DNA of 51,059 nucleotides from an uncultured Clostridia bacterium (GCA_947628735.1 CANRAY010000001.1:138391-189449), one strand, 5' to 3'; shown: positions 38,967 through 48,639, counted from the stretch's first letter. The notes: generated from the letters alone by a model not told the origin. Translations and numbers: made by a program.

Positions 38967-40172
38967 ATGAAAAAAGTTATTACAGCTCTAGCAAATCCAT
39001 ATTTAAATAAAGAAATGCAAAATGAAAAAAATATACAAATATTATTTCAAGATATACAATATCAAGAAGCAATTTTTGAAATATTAGAAATAGAAAAAAA
39101 TATAGATTATTTAATTTTAAGTGAAGCTCTACCCGGAAAAATGGAAATACCAATATTAATAGAAAATATAAAAAAAATAAATCCATATATAAAAATTATA
39201 TTAATTATGGAAAATAAAAAAGGAGAATTAGAAAATATATTATATAATAAAGGTGTGAATAAAATATTATATAATCCACAAACGAATATAAAAGAAATTA
39301 TAGGATTAATAATTGAAGAAAATAATGATGTTAATAAAGAATTAAAAGATGAAATAAATATATTAAAAAAAATAATAGAAAATCAAGAACAAAAAGAAGT
39401 AAAAAAACAAGAAAAAATAATAAAAGAAAATATATTAAAAAAAATATTTATTAATAAAAAAGAAAAAATAGATAAAAAAGAAAGTCAAATTATTTCAGTA
39501 TCTGGCGCAAATGGGGTAGGAAAAAGTATTATTTCTATTAATATTGCAAAAACACTAGCAAAGCAACAAAATAAAGTTTTGATCATAGATTTTGATATTC
39601 TAAATAATAGTTTACACACTATTCTAGGTGTAAAAAAATATCCAATAAAAATAAATAAAAATAATAAAGAAATACAGCAATATATTATAAAAATTAATCA
39701 AAAAATAGATTTAATTTCTATAACTAATATTTTATTTAATAAAGAAAATACTGTAGAAAGTATAGAATTAATGAATACAATACAAAAATTAAAAGAAATA
39801 TATAATATTATTATAATTGATACAAGTTCAGAATGTTTTTTTGATTATACTAAAAATATCATAAAATATAGTGATAAAAATATTTTTATTATAGAAGCAA
39901 ATATTTTAGAAATAAAAAAAGCAAAAAATTTATTAAATATTTATATAAATGAATGGAAAATTAATATTAATAAATTTAACATAATTTTTAATAAATATAA
40001 TGAAGAGGCAATTAATATTAATTTATTAAAGAAAATTTTTTATGAATTTAATGTTTTAGGAGTTTTAAAATACGAAAAAAAATATAATAAATTAATTAAT
40101 AAAAATATGAAAAATAATAACATGAATAAACAAATAAAAAAAGAATATATAAAAATTCAAAAAAAATTATAA
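38967..40172 (+). CDS. MinD/ParA-like ATPase with receiver-like N-terminus (TadZ/CpaE type)
   Basis: 401 residues. Residues 1-115 look like a degenerate response-regulator fold (IDYLILSEALPGK, IKIILIMENKKGELENILYNKGVNKILYNP). A Lys-rich coiled linker (about 120-165) leads to the P-loop ATPase: IISVSGANGVGKSIISINIAKTLAKQ, VLIIDFDILNNSLHTILG, and IIIIDTSSECFFD. The Walker A reads GANGVGKS, lacking the signature Lys of ParA/MinD (KGG), as in the CpaE/TadZ branch. In Tad pili such proteins localise the machine to the pole; here the same job for the VirB4-type apparatus is an inference. It follows virB4 by 16 bp. Confidence 0.78.
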   Translation: MKKVITALANPYLNKEMQNEKNIQILFQDIQYQEAIFEILEIEKNIDYLILSEALPGKMEIPILIENIKKINPYIKIILIMENKKGELENILYNKGVNKILYNPQTNIKEIIGLIIEENNDVNKELKDEINILKKIIENQEQKEVKKQEKIIKENILKKIFINKKEKIDKKESQIISVSGANGVGKSIISINIAKTLAKQQNKVLIIDFDILNNSLHTILGVKKYPIKINKNNKEIQQYIIKINQKIDLISITNILFNKENTVESIELMNTIQKLKEIYNIIIIDTSSECFFDYTKNIIKYSDKNIFIIEANILEIKKAKNLLNIYINEWKININKFNIIFNKYNEEAININLLKKIFYEFNVLGVLKYEKKYNKLINKNMKNNNMNKQIKKEYIKIQKKL

Positions 40173-40212
40173 AAGAAAGGAGAAAATATACTTAAAAGTA
40201 TATAAAAAAATA

Positions 40213-40923
40213 ATGGAATTAGAAAATGAACAAGAAATACAAAATGAATTAGTAACAGAAGAAAATCAAAATAATTTTATAGAATCCACATTAGGAAAAA
40301 CAATTAATTCTGCTGTAGATGCTGCTTTAAGATGGGTATTGCCAGATTTAATTGAAGAACAAATTATAGATGTAAAAGATAGTTTAATACAAGGGGGATT
40401 TCAAGAAGGAATTAATACAGCTATAGATAGTGCAATAAATTTAGGAAAAAGCGTATTAGGAATTTTTACAGGAAATTTTGAAAATATTTCACAAGTACAA
40501 TCAGCTGTTGAAAAAGGAGGATTAATAGATGGAATATCTAATGTATTAGACGGTGTATTAAATTCTATTTCAAAATCTGGAATATTAAATTCTGGAATTA
40601 CAGAAATGTTAAGACAAGGAAAGAATATAATATTAAATAATGTTAGTAAAAATATAGGACAAGAATTTACATCTCAATTAAATAATTTAGAAAAATTAGG
40701 AAAATATGAAAATAATTGGAAAGAATATTATGAATCACAAGATTTTGAAGGAATGGAAAGAGAATATCAAAAAATAAAAGAAAAATTAAAAGAATTAATA
40801 CCGATAGAAAATACATTAAATGAAGCGAGAAATATAGAAAATATACATTTATTAATAAAAAATAATGGACAACAATTTAATTTAACAGAGCAAGAATTAG
40901 AATTAAGTAAAATATTAGTTTAA
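40213..40923 (+). CDS. Hypothetical protein of the gyrB-gyrA interval
   Basis: 236 residues, no signal peptide and no clear membrane helix, but with repeated amphipathic, Gly/Ile-rich helices: TLGKTINSAVDAALRWVLPD, GFQEGINTAIDSAINLGKSV, GGLIDGISNVLDGVLNSI. The C-terminal third is charged and coiled (MEREYQKIKEKLKELIP). I do not know a family with a function. Possible T4SS accessory or substrate by position only. AAAGGAG (40176-40182) lies 30 nt before ATG 40213; an in-frame ATA (40186) at normal distance keeps the frame open, and a small palindrome TATACTTAAAAGTATA lies between. Confidence 0.7.
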   Translation: MELENEQEIQNELVTEENQNNFIESTLGKTINSAVDAALRWVLPDLIEEQIIDVKDSLIQGGFQEGINTAIDSAINLGKSVLGIFTGNFENISQVQSAVEKGGLIDGISNVLDGVLNSISKSGILNSGITEMLRQGKNIILNNVSKNIGQEFTSQLNNLEKLGKYENNWKEYYESQDFEGMEREYQKIKEKLKELIPIENTLNEARNIENIHLLIKNNGQQFNLTEQELELSKILV

Positions 40924-40980
40924 GACAAAATAAAATATAGCAGAAGTAGCGAAAAATTAACTTTTTTATTGATTTTTTAC

Positions 40981-41009
40981 TTGCATATTTTTTCCGGTTT
41001 TAGTATAAT
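40981..41009 (+). promoter_or_regulatory. Promoter of gyrA
   Basis: TTGCAT (40981-40986), 17-bp spacer, TATAAT (41004-41009). gyrA is therefore independent of the inserted cluster. Confidence 0.75.
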
Positions 41010-41045
41010 ACAAAGGATAGAAAATACTAGAAAAGAGGTAAAAAA

Positions 41046-43508
41046 ATGGAAGAAAATGAGGGAAAAATCATAGAAAGAGACATTGAAAAAGAAATGAAAA
41101 CATCATATATTGACTATGCCATGAGTGTTATCGTTTCTCGTGCCCTTCCAGATGTAAGAGATGGTTTAAAACCTGTACATAGAAGAATTTTATATTCTAT
41201 GTATGAAGATGGAATTACATCAGACAAGCCATATAGGAAATGTGCTAATACAGTAGGTTCCGTTTTAGGAAGATATCATCCACATGGCGATAGCTCTGTA
41301 TATGATGCAATGGTAAGATTAGCACAAGACTTTACAATGAGATATCCATTAGTAGATGGACATGGAAATTTTGGATCAGTAGATGGAGATTCACCAGCTG
41401 CAATGAGGTATACAGAAGCCAGAATGTCTAAAATAGCAGAAACAATGTTAACTGATATTGAAAAAAATACAGTAAATTTTATGCCAAACTATGACGATAG
41501 ATTACAAGAACCAACAGTTTTACCATCTAAAATACCAGCATTATTAATTAATGGATCATCAGGAATCGCCGTTGGAATGGCAACAAATATACCACCACAC
41601 AATTTAAAAGAAGTAATAGACGGAATTATAAAAATAATAGATGATGACAATGTAACAGATGAACAATTAATGTCTATAATAAAAGGACCAGATTTCCCAA
41701 CAGGAGCAACAATTTTAGGTAGAGACGGTATAAAAGAAGCATATACAACAGGAAAAGGAAAAATTATACAACGTGCAGAAGCAGAAATAGAAGAAATGAG
41801 CAATGGAAAACAACGTATAATTGTTACTTCTTTACCATACCAAGTTAACAAAGCAAGATTAATAGAATATATGGCTAATTTAGTAAAAGAAAAGAAATTA
41901 GAAGGTATATCAGAAATCAGAGATGAATCAGATAGAGAAGAAAAAGTAAGAATTGTAATAGAATTAAAAAGAGATGTTAATGCACAAGTTGTATTAAATC
42001 ATTTATATAAAAATACACAAATGCAAAATACATTTGGTATTATTATGTTAGCATTAGTGGATGGAGAACCTAAAATATTAACACTTAGACAATGCTTAGA
42101 ATATTATATAGATCATAGAAAAGAAATAATTTTACGTAGAACACAATTTGATCTAGATAAAGCATTAGCAAGAGCTCATATATTAGAAGGTTTAAGAATT
42201 GCTATTGATAATATTGATGAAGTAATTCAAATTATTCGTAATTCTTATGATGATGCAAAAGAAAGATTAATGGAAAGATTTGGATTATCAGATATACAAG
42301 CACAATCAATTCTAGATATGAGATTAAGAACTCTTCAAGGCTTACAAAGAGAAAAAATAGAAGAAGAATATCAAGAACTTCTAAAATTAATTGAACATTT
42401 AAGAGAAATTTTAGCTAGTGACAAATTAGTATATGACATTATAAAAGAAGAATTACTTGAAATAAGAGACAAATATGGAGATGACAGATTAACAAAAATT
42501 GTAGCAGCAGAAGGAGAAATAGAAGACGAAGATTTAATAAAAGAAGAACAATGTGTAGTAGCATTAACACATTTTGGATATGTAAAAAGAATGCCAATAG
42601 ATACATATAAAAGTCAAAAAAGAGGCGGAAAAGGCATTACAGGAATGTCAACAAGAGAAGAAGACTTTGTAAAACAAATATTTACAACTTCTACACATGA
42701 TACAATACTATTCTTCAGTAATAAAGGAAAAGCATATCGATTAAGAGGATATGAATTACCAGAAGCAGGAAGAACAGCAAGAGGAACAGCAATTGTAAAT
42801 CTACTAAGACTAGATGGTGGAGAAAAAATATCAGCAGTAATTCCAATTGCAAATTTCGCAGAAGGTAAATATTTATTAATGGCAACAAAAAATGGATTGG
42901 TAAAAAAAGTATCATTGAATGAATTTGAATCAGTAAGAAAAGCTGGATTAATTGCAATTAATTTAAGAGAAAATGATGAATTAATTGATGTAAAATTAAC
43001 AGATGGACAAGATAATGTTGTTTTAGTAACACGTAAAGGAATTAGTATTACATTTAATGAAAAAGAAGTAAGACCAATGGGAAGAAATGCAACAGGAGTT
43101 ATAGGAATTAAACTTTCTGAAGATGATAATGTAATTGGAATGGAATCAATTATTGAGGGAAGCAATGCAACACTTCTATCTATTACAGAAAATGGCTTTG
43201 GAAAAAGAACAGAATTAGAAGAATACAGAGTTCAAACAAGAGGCGGAAAAGGAGTTATGACATACAAAATAACACCAAAAACAGGAGATCTTGTTGGAAT
43301 TCGTATTGCAACAGATAAAGAAGATGTTATGTTAATAACAGATACAGGAACAATTATTAGATTAAATGTTTCTGATATAAGTGTTCTAGGAAGAGTAACA
43401 CAAGGAGTTACTTTAATGAGAACAAATGAAGGAAAAGTAGTAAGCATTGAAACAATATCAAATGAAAATGAAACAGATAATGAGTCAGAAACAACGGAGG
43501 AAAAATAA
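41046..43508 (+). CDS. gyrA: DNA gyrase subunit A
   Basis: 820 residues. N-terminal DYAMSVIVSRALPDVRDGLKPVHRRILYSM, quinolone region HPHGDSSVYDAMVRLAQ with the wild-type Ser, catalytic Tyr in MRYTEARMSKIAE, and a C-terminal beta-pinwheel with the GyrA-box SQKRGGKGI (marks GyrA rather than ParC). The tail is acidic (ETDNESETTEEK). ATG 41046 follows AAAGAGG. Confidence 0.97.
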   Translation: MEENEGKIIERDIEKEMKTSYIDYAMSVIVSRALPDVRDGLKPVHRRILYSMYEDGITSDKPYRKCANTVGSVLGRYHPHGDSSVYDAMVRLAQDFTMRYPLVDGHGNFGSVDGDSPAAMRYTEARMSKIAETMLTDIEKNTVNFMPNYDDRLQEPTVLPSKIPALLINGSSGIAVGMATNIPPHNLKEVIDGIIKIIDDDNVTDEQLMSIIKGPDFPTGATILGRDGIKEAYTTGKGKIIQRAEAEIEEMSNGKQRIIVTSLPYQVNKARLIEYMANLVKEKKLEGISEIRDESDREEKVRIVIELKRDVNAQVVLNHLYKNTQMQNTFGIIMLALVDGEPKILTLRQCLEYYIDHRKEIILRRTQFDLDKALARAHILEGLRIAIDNIDEVIQIIRNSYDDAKERLMERFGLSDIQAQSILDMRLRTLQGLQREKIEEEYQELLKLIEHLREILASDKLVYDIIKEELLEIRDKYGDDRLTKIVAAEGEIEDEDLIKEEQCVVALTHFGYVKRMPIDTYKSQKRGGKGITGMSTREEDFVKQIFTTSTHDTILFFSNKGKAYRLRGYELPEAGRTARGTAIVNLLRLDGGEKISAVIPIANFAEGKYLLMATKNGLVKKVSLNEFESVRKAGLIAINLRENDELIDVKLTDGQDNVVLVTRKGISITFNEKEVRPMGRNATGVIGIKLSEDDNVIGMESIIEGSNATLLSITENGFGKRTELEEYRVQTRGGKGVMTYKITPKTGDLVGIRIATDKEDVMLITDTGTIIRLNVSDISVLGRVTQGVTLMRTNEGKVVSIETISNENETDNESETTEEK

Positions 43509-43509
43509 T

Positions 43510-43827
43510 TTGAATAATGAGGAATTAGAACATTATTTATCTGTATATGTAGAATTAGATTTGTTTCCAAAATTAAGATTACTAGCTGAAGGAACAAAAT
43601 TAACAAAAACACAAGTAGAATCAGAAAGAACAAAACAAGTTGTAAATTTTATTAATAATTTACCAAAACAATATAGAAATTTACCTAATTGTGATTATAT
43701 AATAGCAAAAGTATTAGCAAGAATGGATATGAAAACAAATTGGGCAAAAAAGAAATTAGAAGAACAAAAAAGTTCTAGAAAAGAAGATCAACCAATGACT
43801 AAAAATAAAGAAAAAGAAGAAAGATAA
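43510..43827 (+). CDS. Small hypothetical protein coupled to gyrA
   Basis: 105 residues starting at TTG 43510, 9 nt after GGAGG and 1 bp after the gyrA stop, which argues for translational coupling. The sequence begins NNEELEHYLSVYVELDLFPKLRLLAEGTKLTKTQ, is helical, and ends in a Lys/Glu-rich tail. No family is recognised. A longer ATG frame from 43447 would overlap gyrA out of frame and lacks a ribosome site. Confidence 0.7.
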   Translation: MNNEELEHYLSVYVELDLFPKLRLLAEGTKLTKTQVESERTKQVVNFINNLPKQYRNLPNCDYIIAKVLARMDMKTNWAKKKLEEQKSSRKEDQPMTKNKEKEER

Positions 43828-43839
43828 AAATAATTTTAA

Positions 43840-43899
43840 AAATACACCACATTTAATATATAAAATAAATTTATATAATAAATGGAGGTGTATTTTTTA
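43840..43899 (+). terminator. Terminator of gyrA and its downstream gene
   Basis: AATACACC ... GGTGTATT (43841-43895) with an inner CATTTA / TAAATG pairing and a final TTTTTT. Confidence 0.65.
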
Positions 43900-44900
43900 T
43901 AATAAAAAAATATATTTTTAATAAAATTAAATAAAAATAAATTAATTAATTAAAAAAATAATAATAAATAAAAAATAATAAAATTAAAACGATACAGACA
44001 TATTGTCAAATTGAAAAAATATAAATTCAAAAAATAAAAGTAAAATAGAAAATTTTAAAAGAATTTTAACAGAATATAAAAAAATATACCTAATATAAAA
44101 AGAAAAAAATAAGCAAAAAACATCGGAATAAAGAAAAGTTTGAAAAAATAAACAAAAAAATATAAAATAAAAAATAGTAAACATAAAATAAAAAATAAAT
44201 TTAAAAGTATAATATAAAAAAAGAATATCTAAAAGAAAATATAATTTAAATTACAAAAAGACAATAAAAAAATAATCAGAAAAAAAGATTTAAATAATAT
44301 AAAAAAATGTAAAATAAATAAAAAATAATATAAATTAAACATAAATAAAAAATAAAAATATAAAAAATAAAAGATAAAAAAATAAATTAATAAAAAATAA
44401 ATTAAAAATTATATTTTTAATTTATCAATAAAAATATAAATAAATTAAATTAATCAAAAATAAAAATAAATTTAAATAATAAATTAAAAATAAAAATGTA
44501 TAAATTATAAAATTGACAATTTGTAAAAACAAAAAATATGGAAACAAAGAAAATAAAATTAATAAAAAAATAAAATATAAAATAAAATGTAAAAAATAAT
44601 AAAATAAATTAATAAAAAATAAATGAAAAGCTTCGGAATAGAGAAAAAATAAAAATAAAAAGATAAAAAAATATAAAAATAAAACAGTAGACATAAAATA
44701 AAAAACAAAGTCAGATTTACAAAAATAAAAGAGGAACATTTAAAAAAATATAATTTTAATACAAAAAGACAATAAAAAAATAATCAGAAAAAAGATTAAA
44801 AAAATGTAAAATAAATAAAAGATAATATAAATAAAATATAATAAAATAATTAAAAAATAATAAATATATAACATCTAATTATATAGAATAAATTATAATA
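43900..44900 (-). repeat. Gene-free AT-rich region with repeat locus C (two copies)
   Basis: Two reverse-oriented copies of the locus-A element, about 510 bp apart. Copy 1: TATTGTCAAATTG (44001), CATCGGAATA (44121), AGTAAACATAA (44176), ACAAAAAGAC (44253). Copy 2: AATTGACAATTTGTAAAAA (44511), CTTCGGAATA (44631), AGTAGACATAA (44687), ACAAAAAGAC (44761), the last followed by AATAAAAAAATAATCAG in both. Open frames here are low-complexity Phe/Leu runs on the minus strand with no ribosome sites. Confidence 0.75.
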
Positions 44901-44901
44901 A

Positions 44902-44937
44902 AAAACTCAGATTAATTAAAATAATAATCTGAGTTTT
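44902..44937 (-). terminator. Terminator of the dnaD-dnaC pair
   Basis: A 13-bp perfect stem AAAACTCAGATTA / TAATCTGAGTTTT, 10-nt loop and TTTATT on the minus strand, just past the dnaC-like stop. Confidence 0.8.
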
Positions 44938-44941
44938 GGTT

Positions 44942-45940
44942 TTATCTTTTTTTAAAACGAATATCATCACCGAAAAAATAACACAATGTATAATTTCCAA
45001 CAATACGAGAAACAATTCTTTCGTCATAATTATCATATAAATTATTCAAACTTAAATTTGTAGAAATAATAGTTTTAACAGTATGAGATGGATTTAATAA
45101 CCTACCATTAATAATATTAAATAATTCTGTAAATTTAACATTATTCATATATTCTGTTCCTAAATCATCAATAATTAATAAATCAACATTTAATAGGTGA
45201 TCATACATTGCTTTATCAAAACTAGATTTTCCAAAACGATATTCGACAATAGAATCTAGCATAATAGGAGCAGTTTGATATAACACATTTTTATGTTTTT
45301 TTAATAATTCATTTGCAATGCAACTAGATAAAAATGTTTTCCCAAGCCCTGTATTTCCAGTAAATAACAGATTTTTTGTTTCTAGGTCATCAAAATTATC
45401 AATAAAATCATGAGAAATTTTTACAATTCTTTTTATATTTTCACGAGGAGATATTTTCGCATGATATTTTTCTTCATCTACATTTTCAGAATATAATGCT
45501 TCTGAAAATGAATTAAAATTCTGAGTAGATAACTGTTGTATATTAGATTTATTATATTCTTCATCAAATAATTTTTGCTTTAAACAAGAGCACATAGAAG
45601 TATGATAATTATCTGTAACATAACCAGTATCTTTACAAATAGGGCATTCATAAACCGGATTAAAATCATCTAATGATAAATTTAAAGATTGTAAAATTTT
45701 ATTTTTTTTATTTTTTAAAATAGAAATTTGCTCTTCTAATTTTTTTAAATTATTAGCATTATAATTTAAAATAATAGATTTAGTTTGAGAAATAGCTAGA
45801 GTAGAAATCTCATCATCTATTTCTTTTAATTGTGGTGCTTTTTCATAAATTTCTATTTTTTTTAATTGAGCTTTATACTCAGCTAATGTTTTCTTTTGAT
45901 TATATTCTATTAAAAGTTTTTGCAAAGTAGAATTTGCCAT
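44942..45940 (-). CDS. dnaC: DnaC/DnaI-type helicase loader
   Basis: 332 residues. The N-terminal coiled half ends in a zinc-binding set (YECPICKDTGY ... SMCSCLKQ), as in DnaI-like loaders. The AAA+ part has NLLFTGNTGLGKTFLSSCIANELL (Walker A), VDLLIIDDLGTEY (Walker B), IISTNLSLNNLYDNYDERIVSRI (sensor/arginine finger) and LCYFFGDDIR. It probably loads the replicative helicase at oriC. Lies 17 bp after the dnaD-like gene in one operon; the pair, near gyrA, looks chromosomal rather than phage-derived. Confidence 0.9.
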   Translation of the reverse strand: MANSTLQKLLIEYNQKKTLAEYKAQLKKIEIYEKAPQLKEIDDEISTLAISQTKSIILNYNANNLKKLEEQISILKNKKNKILQSLNLSLDDFNPVYECPICKDTGYVTDNYHTSMCSCLKQKLFDEEYNKSNIQQLSTQNFNSFSEALYSENVDEEKYHAKISPRENIKRIVKISHDFIDNFDDLETKNLLFTGNTGLGKTFLSSCIANELLKKHKNVLYQTAPIMLDSIVEYRFGKSSFDKAMYDHLLNVDLLIIDDLGTEYMNNVKFTELFNIINGRLLNPSHTVKTIISTNLSLNNLYDNYDERIVSRIVGNYTLCYFFGDDIRFKKR

Positions 45941-45957
45941 TTATTTTCACCTACTTA

Positions 45958-46926
45958 TTATACTTTTAAATTTGCATATAAATTGTCTAAATTAGTATAA
46001 TCTCTTTGATCGTATTTACTATATCCTGTAGATTTTTCTAATTTTTGTATATTCTTATTTTTTTGCTTAAATTCAAGCAAAAATTTTTGAATTTCTTCTG
46101 CAGAATGTAAATTTCTATCATGCCAATCTGAAAGTAACTTATCTAAATAATCAAAATTAGGATTAGTCTTAGAAGTAGTCTTTTTTAAAGCAATTTCAAT
46201 AATATCAAGAGAATATCCATAATCAACATACCATTTTTCTACATAAGCATATTCAAACTGAGAAAGCTGTCTATTAAATCCAAGTTTTTTAGAAATAGTA
46301 TTAGCAATTAAATTAACTTTTTCACGTTTTTCTTCATATGCCTCTAAATCACTAAATGTTTTTATGTTATTTTTATGCCAAGTTTCAGCAACAGCTTGGA
46401 TATAATTTTTATATAGAGCAGATCTATCAAAACAAGTACTAAATAAAGCAATCATAACTTGTTCATCAAAACCATATTTTTTAAACCATAGTTCAATATC
46501 AGAATACCAAGTAGTAGGCATAAGTCCTGAAAAATAACGATTATTAATACATGTAATTGCTTCAGCACGCTTTTGACTTTCGGCAGATTTTTGCATCTGC
46601 TCAGCAGATAGTGATGTTTTAGGTTTGTATAAATTATAAAGTTCAATTTCCTGAAGATTGTGCATAATATAACCTGAATTTTTTTTAGTTATAACCCCTT
46701 GTTCTTCCCAGTATTTAACACTATCTTGAATAATTTTAGGAGATAAATTTAATTTTTTTGATAAATCATTAACTTTAATATCTTTATCATATTTTGATAA
46801 AAATAGCATATATAAATATACTTTAATAAAATCACCATTAGCCTGTGACAAATACTCCGAAAAGAAAATATCCGGAATTTCTGTATGAGAAAATAATGAT
46901 GATAGATCAGCTTGTTCCAATTTCAT
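45958..46926 (-). CDS. dnaD: DnaD-domain replication initiation protein
   Basis: 322 residues. N-terminal winged-helix DnaD-like region (FFSEYLSQANGDFIKVYLYMLFLSKY, LSKKLNLSPKIIQDSVKYWEEQGVI) and two DnaB_2/DnaD repeats, each with a conserved WY motif region (YSDIELWFKKYGFDEQVMIALF and VEKWYVDYGYSLDIIEIALKKT). With the adjacent loader it should act in primosome assembly. ATG 46926 follows AGGAGG. Confidence 0.88.
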   Translation of the reverse strand: MKLEQADLSSLFSHTEIPDIFFSEYLSQANGDFIKVYLYMLFLSKYDKDIKVNDLSKKLNLSPKIIQDSVKYWEEQGVITKKNSGYIMHNLQEIELYNLYKPKTSLSAEQMQKSAESQKRAEAITCINNRYFSGLMPTTWYSDIELWFKKYGFDEQVMIALFSTCFDRSALYKNYIQAVAETWHKNNIKTFSDLEAYEEKREKVNLIANTISKKLGFNRQLSQFEYAYVEKWYVDYGYSLDIIEIALKKTTSKTNPNFDYLDKLLSDWHDRNLHSAEEIQKFLLEFKQKNKNIQKLEKSTGYSKYDQRDYTNLDNLYANLKV

Positions 46927-46957
46927 GTTTAAATCCTCCTAAAAGTATGCTTGTCAA

Positions 46958-46986
46958 ATTATATCAAATTATATCATTTTTTACAA
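46958..46986 (-). promoter_or_regulatory. Promoter of dnaD-dnaC
   Basis: Minus-strand TTGTAA (46981-46986), 17-bp spacer, TATAAT (46958-46963). Confidence 0.6.
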
Positions 46987-47012
46987 TAAAGAAATAAGAT
47001 ATTATAAAGAAA

Positions 47013-47297
47013 TTAATATTTTTTAAATAAGTACATTTTAGGCGAATTAAAAAAAATAAATAAATATTTTAAAATGTATAAAATTTTTTCATGATTAAAT
47101 CCAATAATACTAAACAGTAAAATAGGAAAAAATAAAACAATGAAAATAGAAATTTTAATATAAATAGAAAAATTAAAAATATTAATAAAAAAATAACAAA
47201 AAAATCCCCAAATAATATTTAAAAATAATGTACTATAATCAATAAAACCCAATAATTGATTTGTAAAATTATAATTTTGTGGAAAAATAAATTTCAT
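47013..47297 (-). CDS. PrgI-like small T4SS membrane protein
   Basis: 94 residues from ATG 47297 (AAAGGGA 5 nt upstream; a start at 47312 would overlap the previous gene). It begins KFIFPQNYNFTNQLLGFIDYSTLF, then two adjacent transmembrane segments (about 20-40 and 45-65) and a basic end. Size, two TMs and position after the VirB6-like gene fit the PrgI family. In Gram-positive conjugation operons PrgI is normally followed by virB4, which here lies 8-10 kb away on the other strand. Confidence 0.65.
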   Translation of the reverse strand: MKFIFPQNYNFTNQLLGFIDYSTLFLNIIWGFFCYFFINIFNFSIYIKISIFIVLFFPILLFSIIGFNHEKILYILKYLFIFFNSPKMYLFKKY

Positions 47298-47311
47298 AAA
47301 AATCCCTTTCA

Positions 47312-48199
47312 TTAAGATGTTTTAATTAAACTAAAAATAGAATTTATATTAGTTGAAACATCAGTAGAAATACCACCAACTAATTGTCTAACATAAGAAT
47401 TAGATCGTGATAAAGCATAAATAGAACCAACACATAATAATTTAGAAAAAATATCTGTAGCAGAAAAATTCAAAGAAAAAATAATTAATAAAATAATTGA
47501 TACAAAAGATTGAAGAATTAATAAAGAAAATAAAGTTTTAAACCAAGTTTTAAAAAACCAAGAAGTAGATTGATTAATAAGAGATAAAAAAGCAAAAGGT
47601 GTTAATAAAACAAAAACTTTTACCATAATAAAACGGAGAGAATAAGAAAATAATAAATTCAGTAAACAAACAGAAATAAAGCTTTTCATTAAACCGTCAA
47701 AAGAAAATAAATTAAAATTAGCAGTATCAATAGAAATAATCGAATTTAAATTTTGAACAAGAGAAGAAAAAGAAATATTTTGGTGAAAAATTCCTTCTCC
47801 AACTTCTCGAATAGAAGAAGAAATAAGTGAATTAAAATCAACAAAAGTTTCACAAATAAAATAAGAAAAATGAATTAACATAGCAAAAATAAATAATTTA
47901 AAAGTAAATTGATAAGGATGCTCAATTTGAGAAGATGTAAAATTACAATAAAATAATTTTATACAATAGTAAATTGTAAAACCAACTAAAAGGGAGTCTA
48001 CAATTAAAAGGATACCATTAGTAGGATTTGTTCCTAAAATACGAACTAAAAAATTATCAGAAAAAATACTGGTATCAATAAAAGCTAAATTATCTAAAGC
48101 AGAATAAACACTATTATCAATAGAAGAAAATAAAGATTGAAATAAAGAATTAATTGTATTTAAAATAACATCAGAAATATTTGTTATTGTATTTTCCAA
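47312..48199 (-). CDS. VirB6/TrbL-like T4SS membrane channel protein
   Basis: 295 residues with about six hydrophobic segments, e.g. GILLIVDSLLVGFTIYYCIKLFYC, LFIFAMLIHFSYFICETFV and FSLLILQSFVSIILLIIFSL, preceded by an amphipathic N-terminus and a central loop REVGEGIFHQN. Pattern and place (after the pilin, before PrgI) are those of TrbL/VirB6. Start is TTG 48199 with AGGAGG 8 nt upstream. Confidence 0.75.
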   Translation of the reverse strand: MENTITNISDVILNTINSLFQSLFSSIDNSVYSALDNLAFIDTSIFSDNFLVRILGTNPTNGILLIVDSLLVGFTIYYCIKLFYCNFTSSQIEHPYQFTFKLFIFAMLIHFSYFICETFVDFNSLISSSIREVGEGIFHQNISFSSLVQNLNSIISIDTANFNLFSFDGLMKSFISVCLLNLLFSYSLRFIMVKVFVLLTPFAFLSLINQSTSWFFKTWFKTLFSLLILQSFVSIILLIIFSLNFSATDIFSKLLCVGSIYALSRSNSYVRQLVGGISTDVSTNINSIFSLIKTS

Positions 48200-48221
48200 A
48201 AAAATACCTCCTAAAAAGAAT

Positions 48222-48623
48222 TTAAGAAACGAGAGAATGAATAGTAGATAAAATTAAATCAATTGCCAAAATAAAAGCATATGAAAATAAGGAACCACGA
48301 ATTAATTTTTTAGCTACACGAATTCGCTCTTCGTCACCAAAACTAAATTTTTTCATAAAAACTCCTACACCAACAGAAACAGCTGCAGCAGGTGTAGCAA
48401 GTGTTAATAACCATTTTTCAATGGTTTCAAAAGCAGATTGAAGTTTATCAATTAAAGAAGAATTATTATCAAAAAGAGCTGCGAAAGAAGATCCTGTAAA
48501 AGAAAATAAAAAAACTAATAACAAAATAAAAAATAGAAAAATAAAAAAGATATGTTTATTAGAAAAAAATACATATGATAAATTATTATTTTTCTTTATA
48601 TTAAATTTAAAAAAATTATTCAT
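48222..48623 (-). CDS. VirB2/TrbC-like pilin candidate
   Basis: 133 residues: a basic N-terminus, a hydrophobic signal (HIFFIFLFFILLLVFLFSF) ending GSSFAALF with a likely signal peptidase site, then two hydrophobic helices (WLLTLATPAAAVSVGVGVFM and LIRGSLFSYAFILAIDLIL) separated by a short charged loop DEERIRVAKK. This is the VirB2-like layout of Gram-positive conjugation operons. ATG 48623 has GGAGG upstream; 17 bp after virD4. Confidence 0.75.
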   Translation of the reverse strand: MNNFFKFNIKKNNNLSYVFFSNKHIFFIFLFFILLLVFLFSFTGSSFAALFDNNSSLIDKLQSAFETIEKWLLTLATPAAAVSVGVGVFMKKFSFGDEERIRVAKKLIRGSLFSYAFILAIDLILSTIHSLVS

Positions 48624-48639
48624 AAAAATACCTCCAACA

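Noticed and set aside
42614..43165. 183-codon minus-strand frame opposite gyrA
   Set aside because: Antisense to the GyrA C-terminal domain; no ribosome site and Ser/Ile/Leu-rich shadow composition.
44425..44739. 104-codon minus-strand frame in locus C
   Set aside because: Almost only Phe/Leu/Tyr/Ile from A/T-rich DNA; it spans the repeat and lacks translation signals.
44942..46926. DnaC/DnaD pair as a prophage remnant
   Set aside because: Zinc-binding DnaI-like loader plus two-repeat DnaD next to gyrA, with its own promoter and terminator and no phage genes, fits chromosomal primosome genes better.
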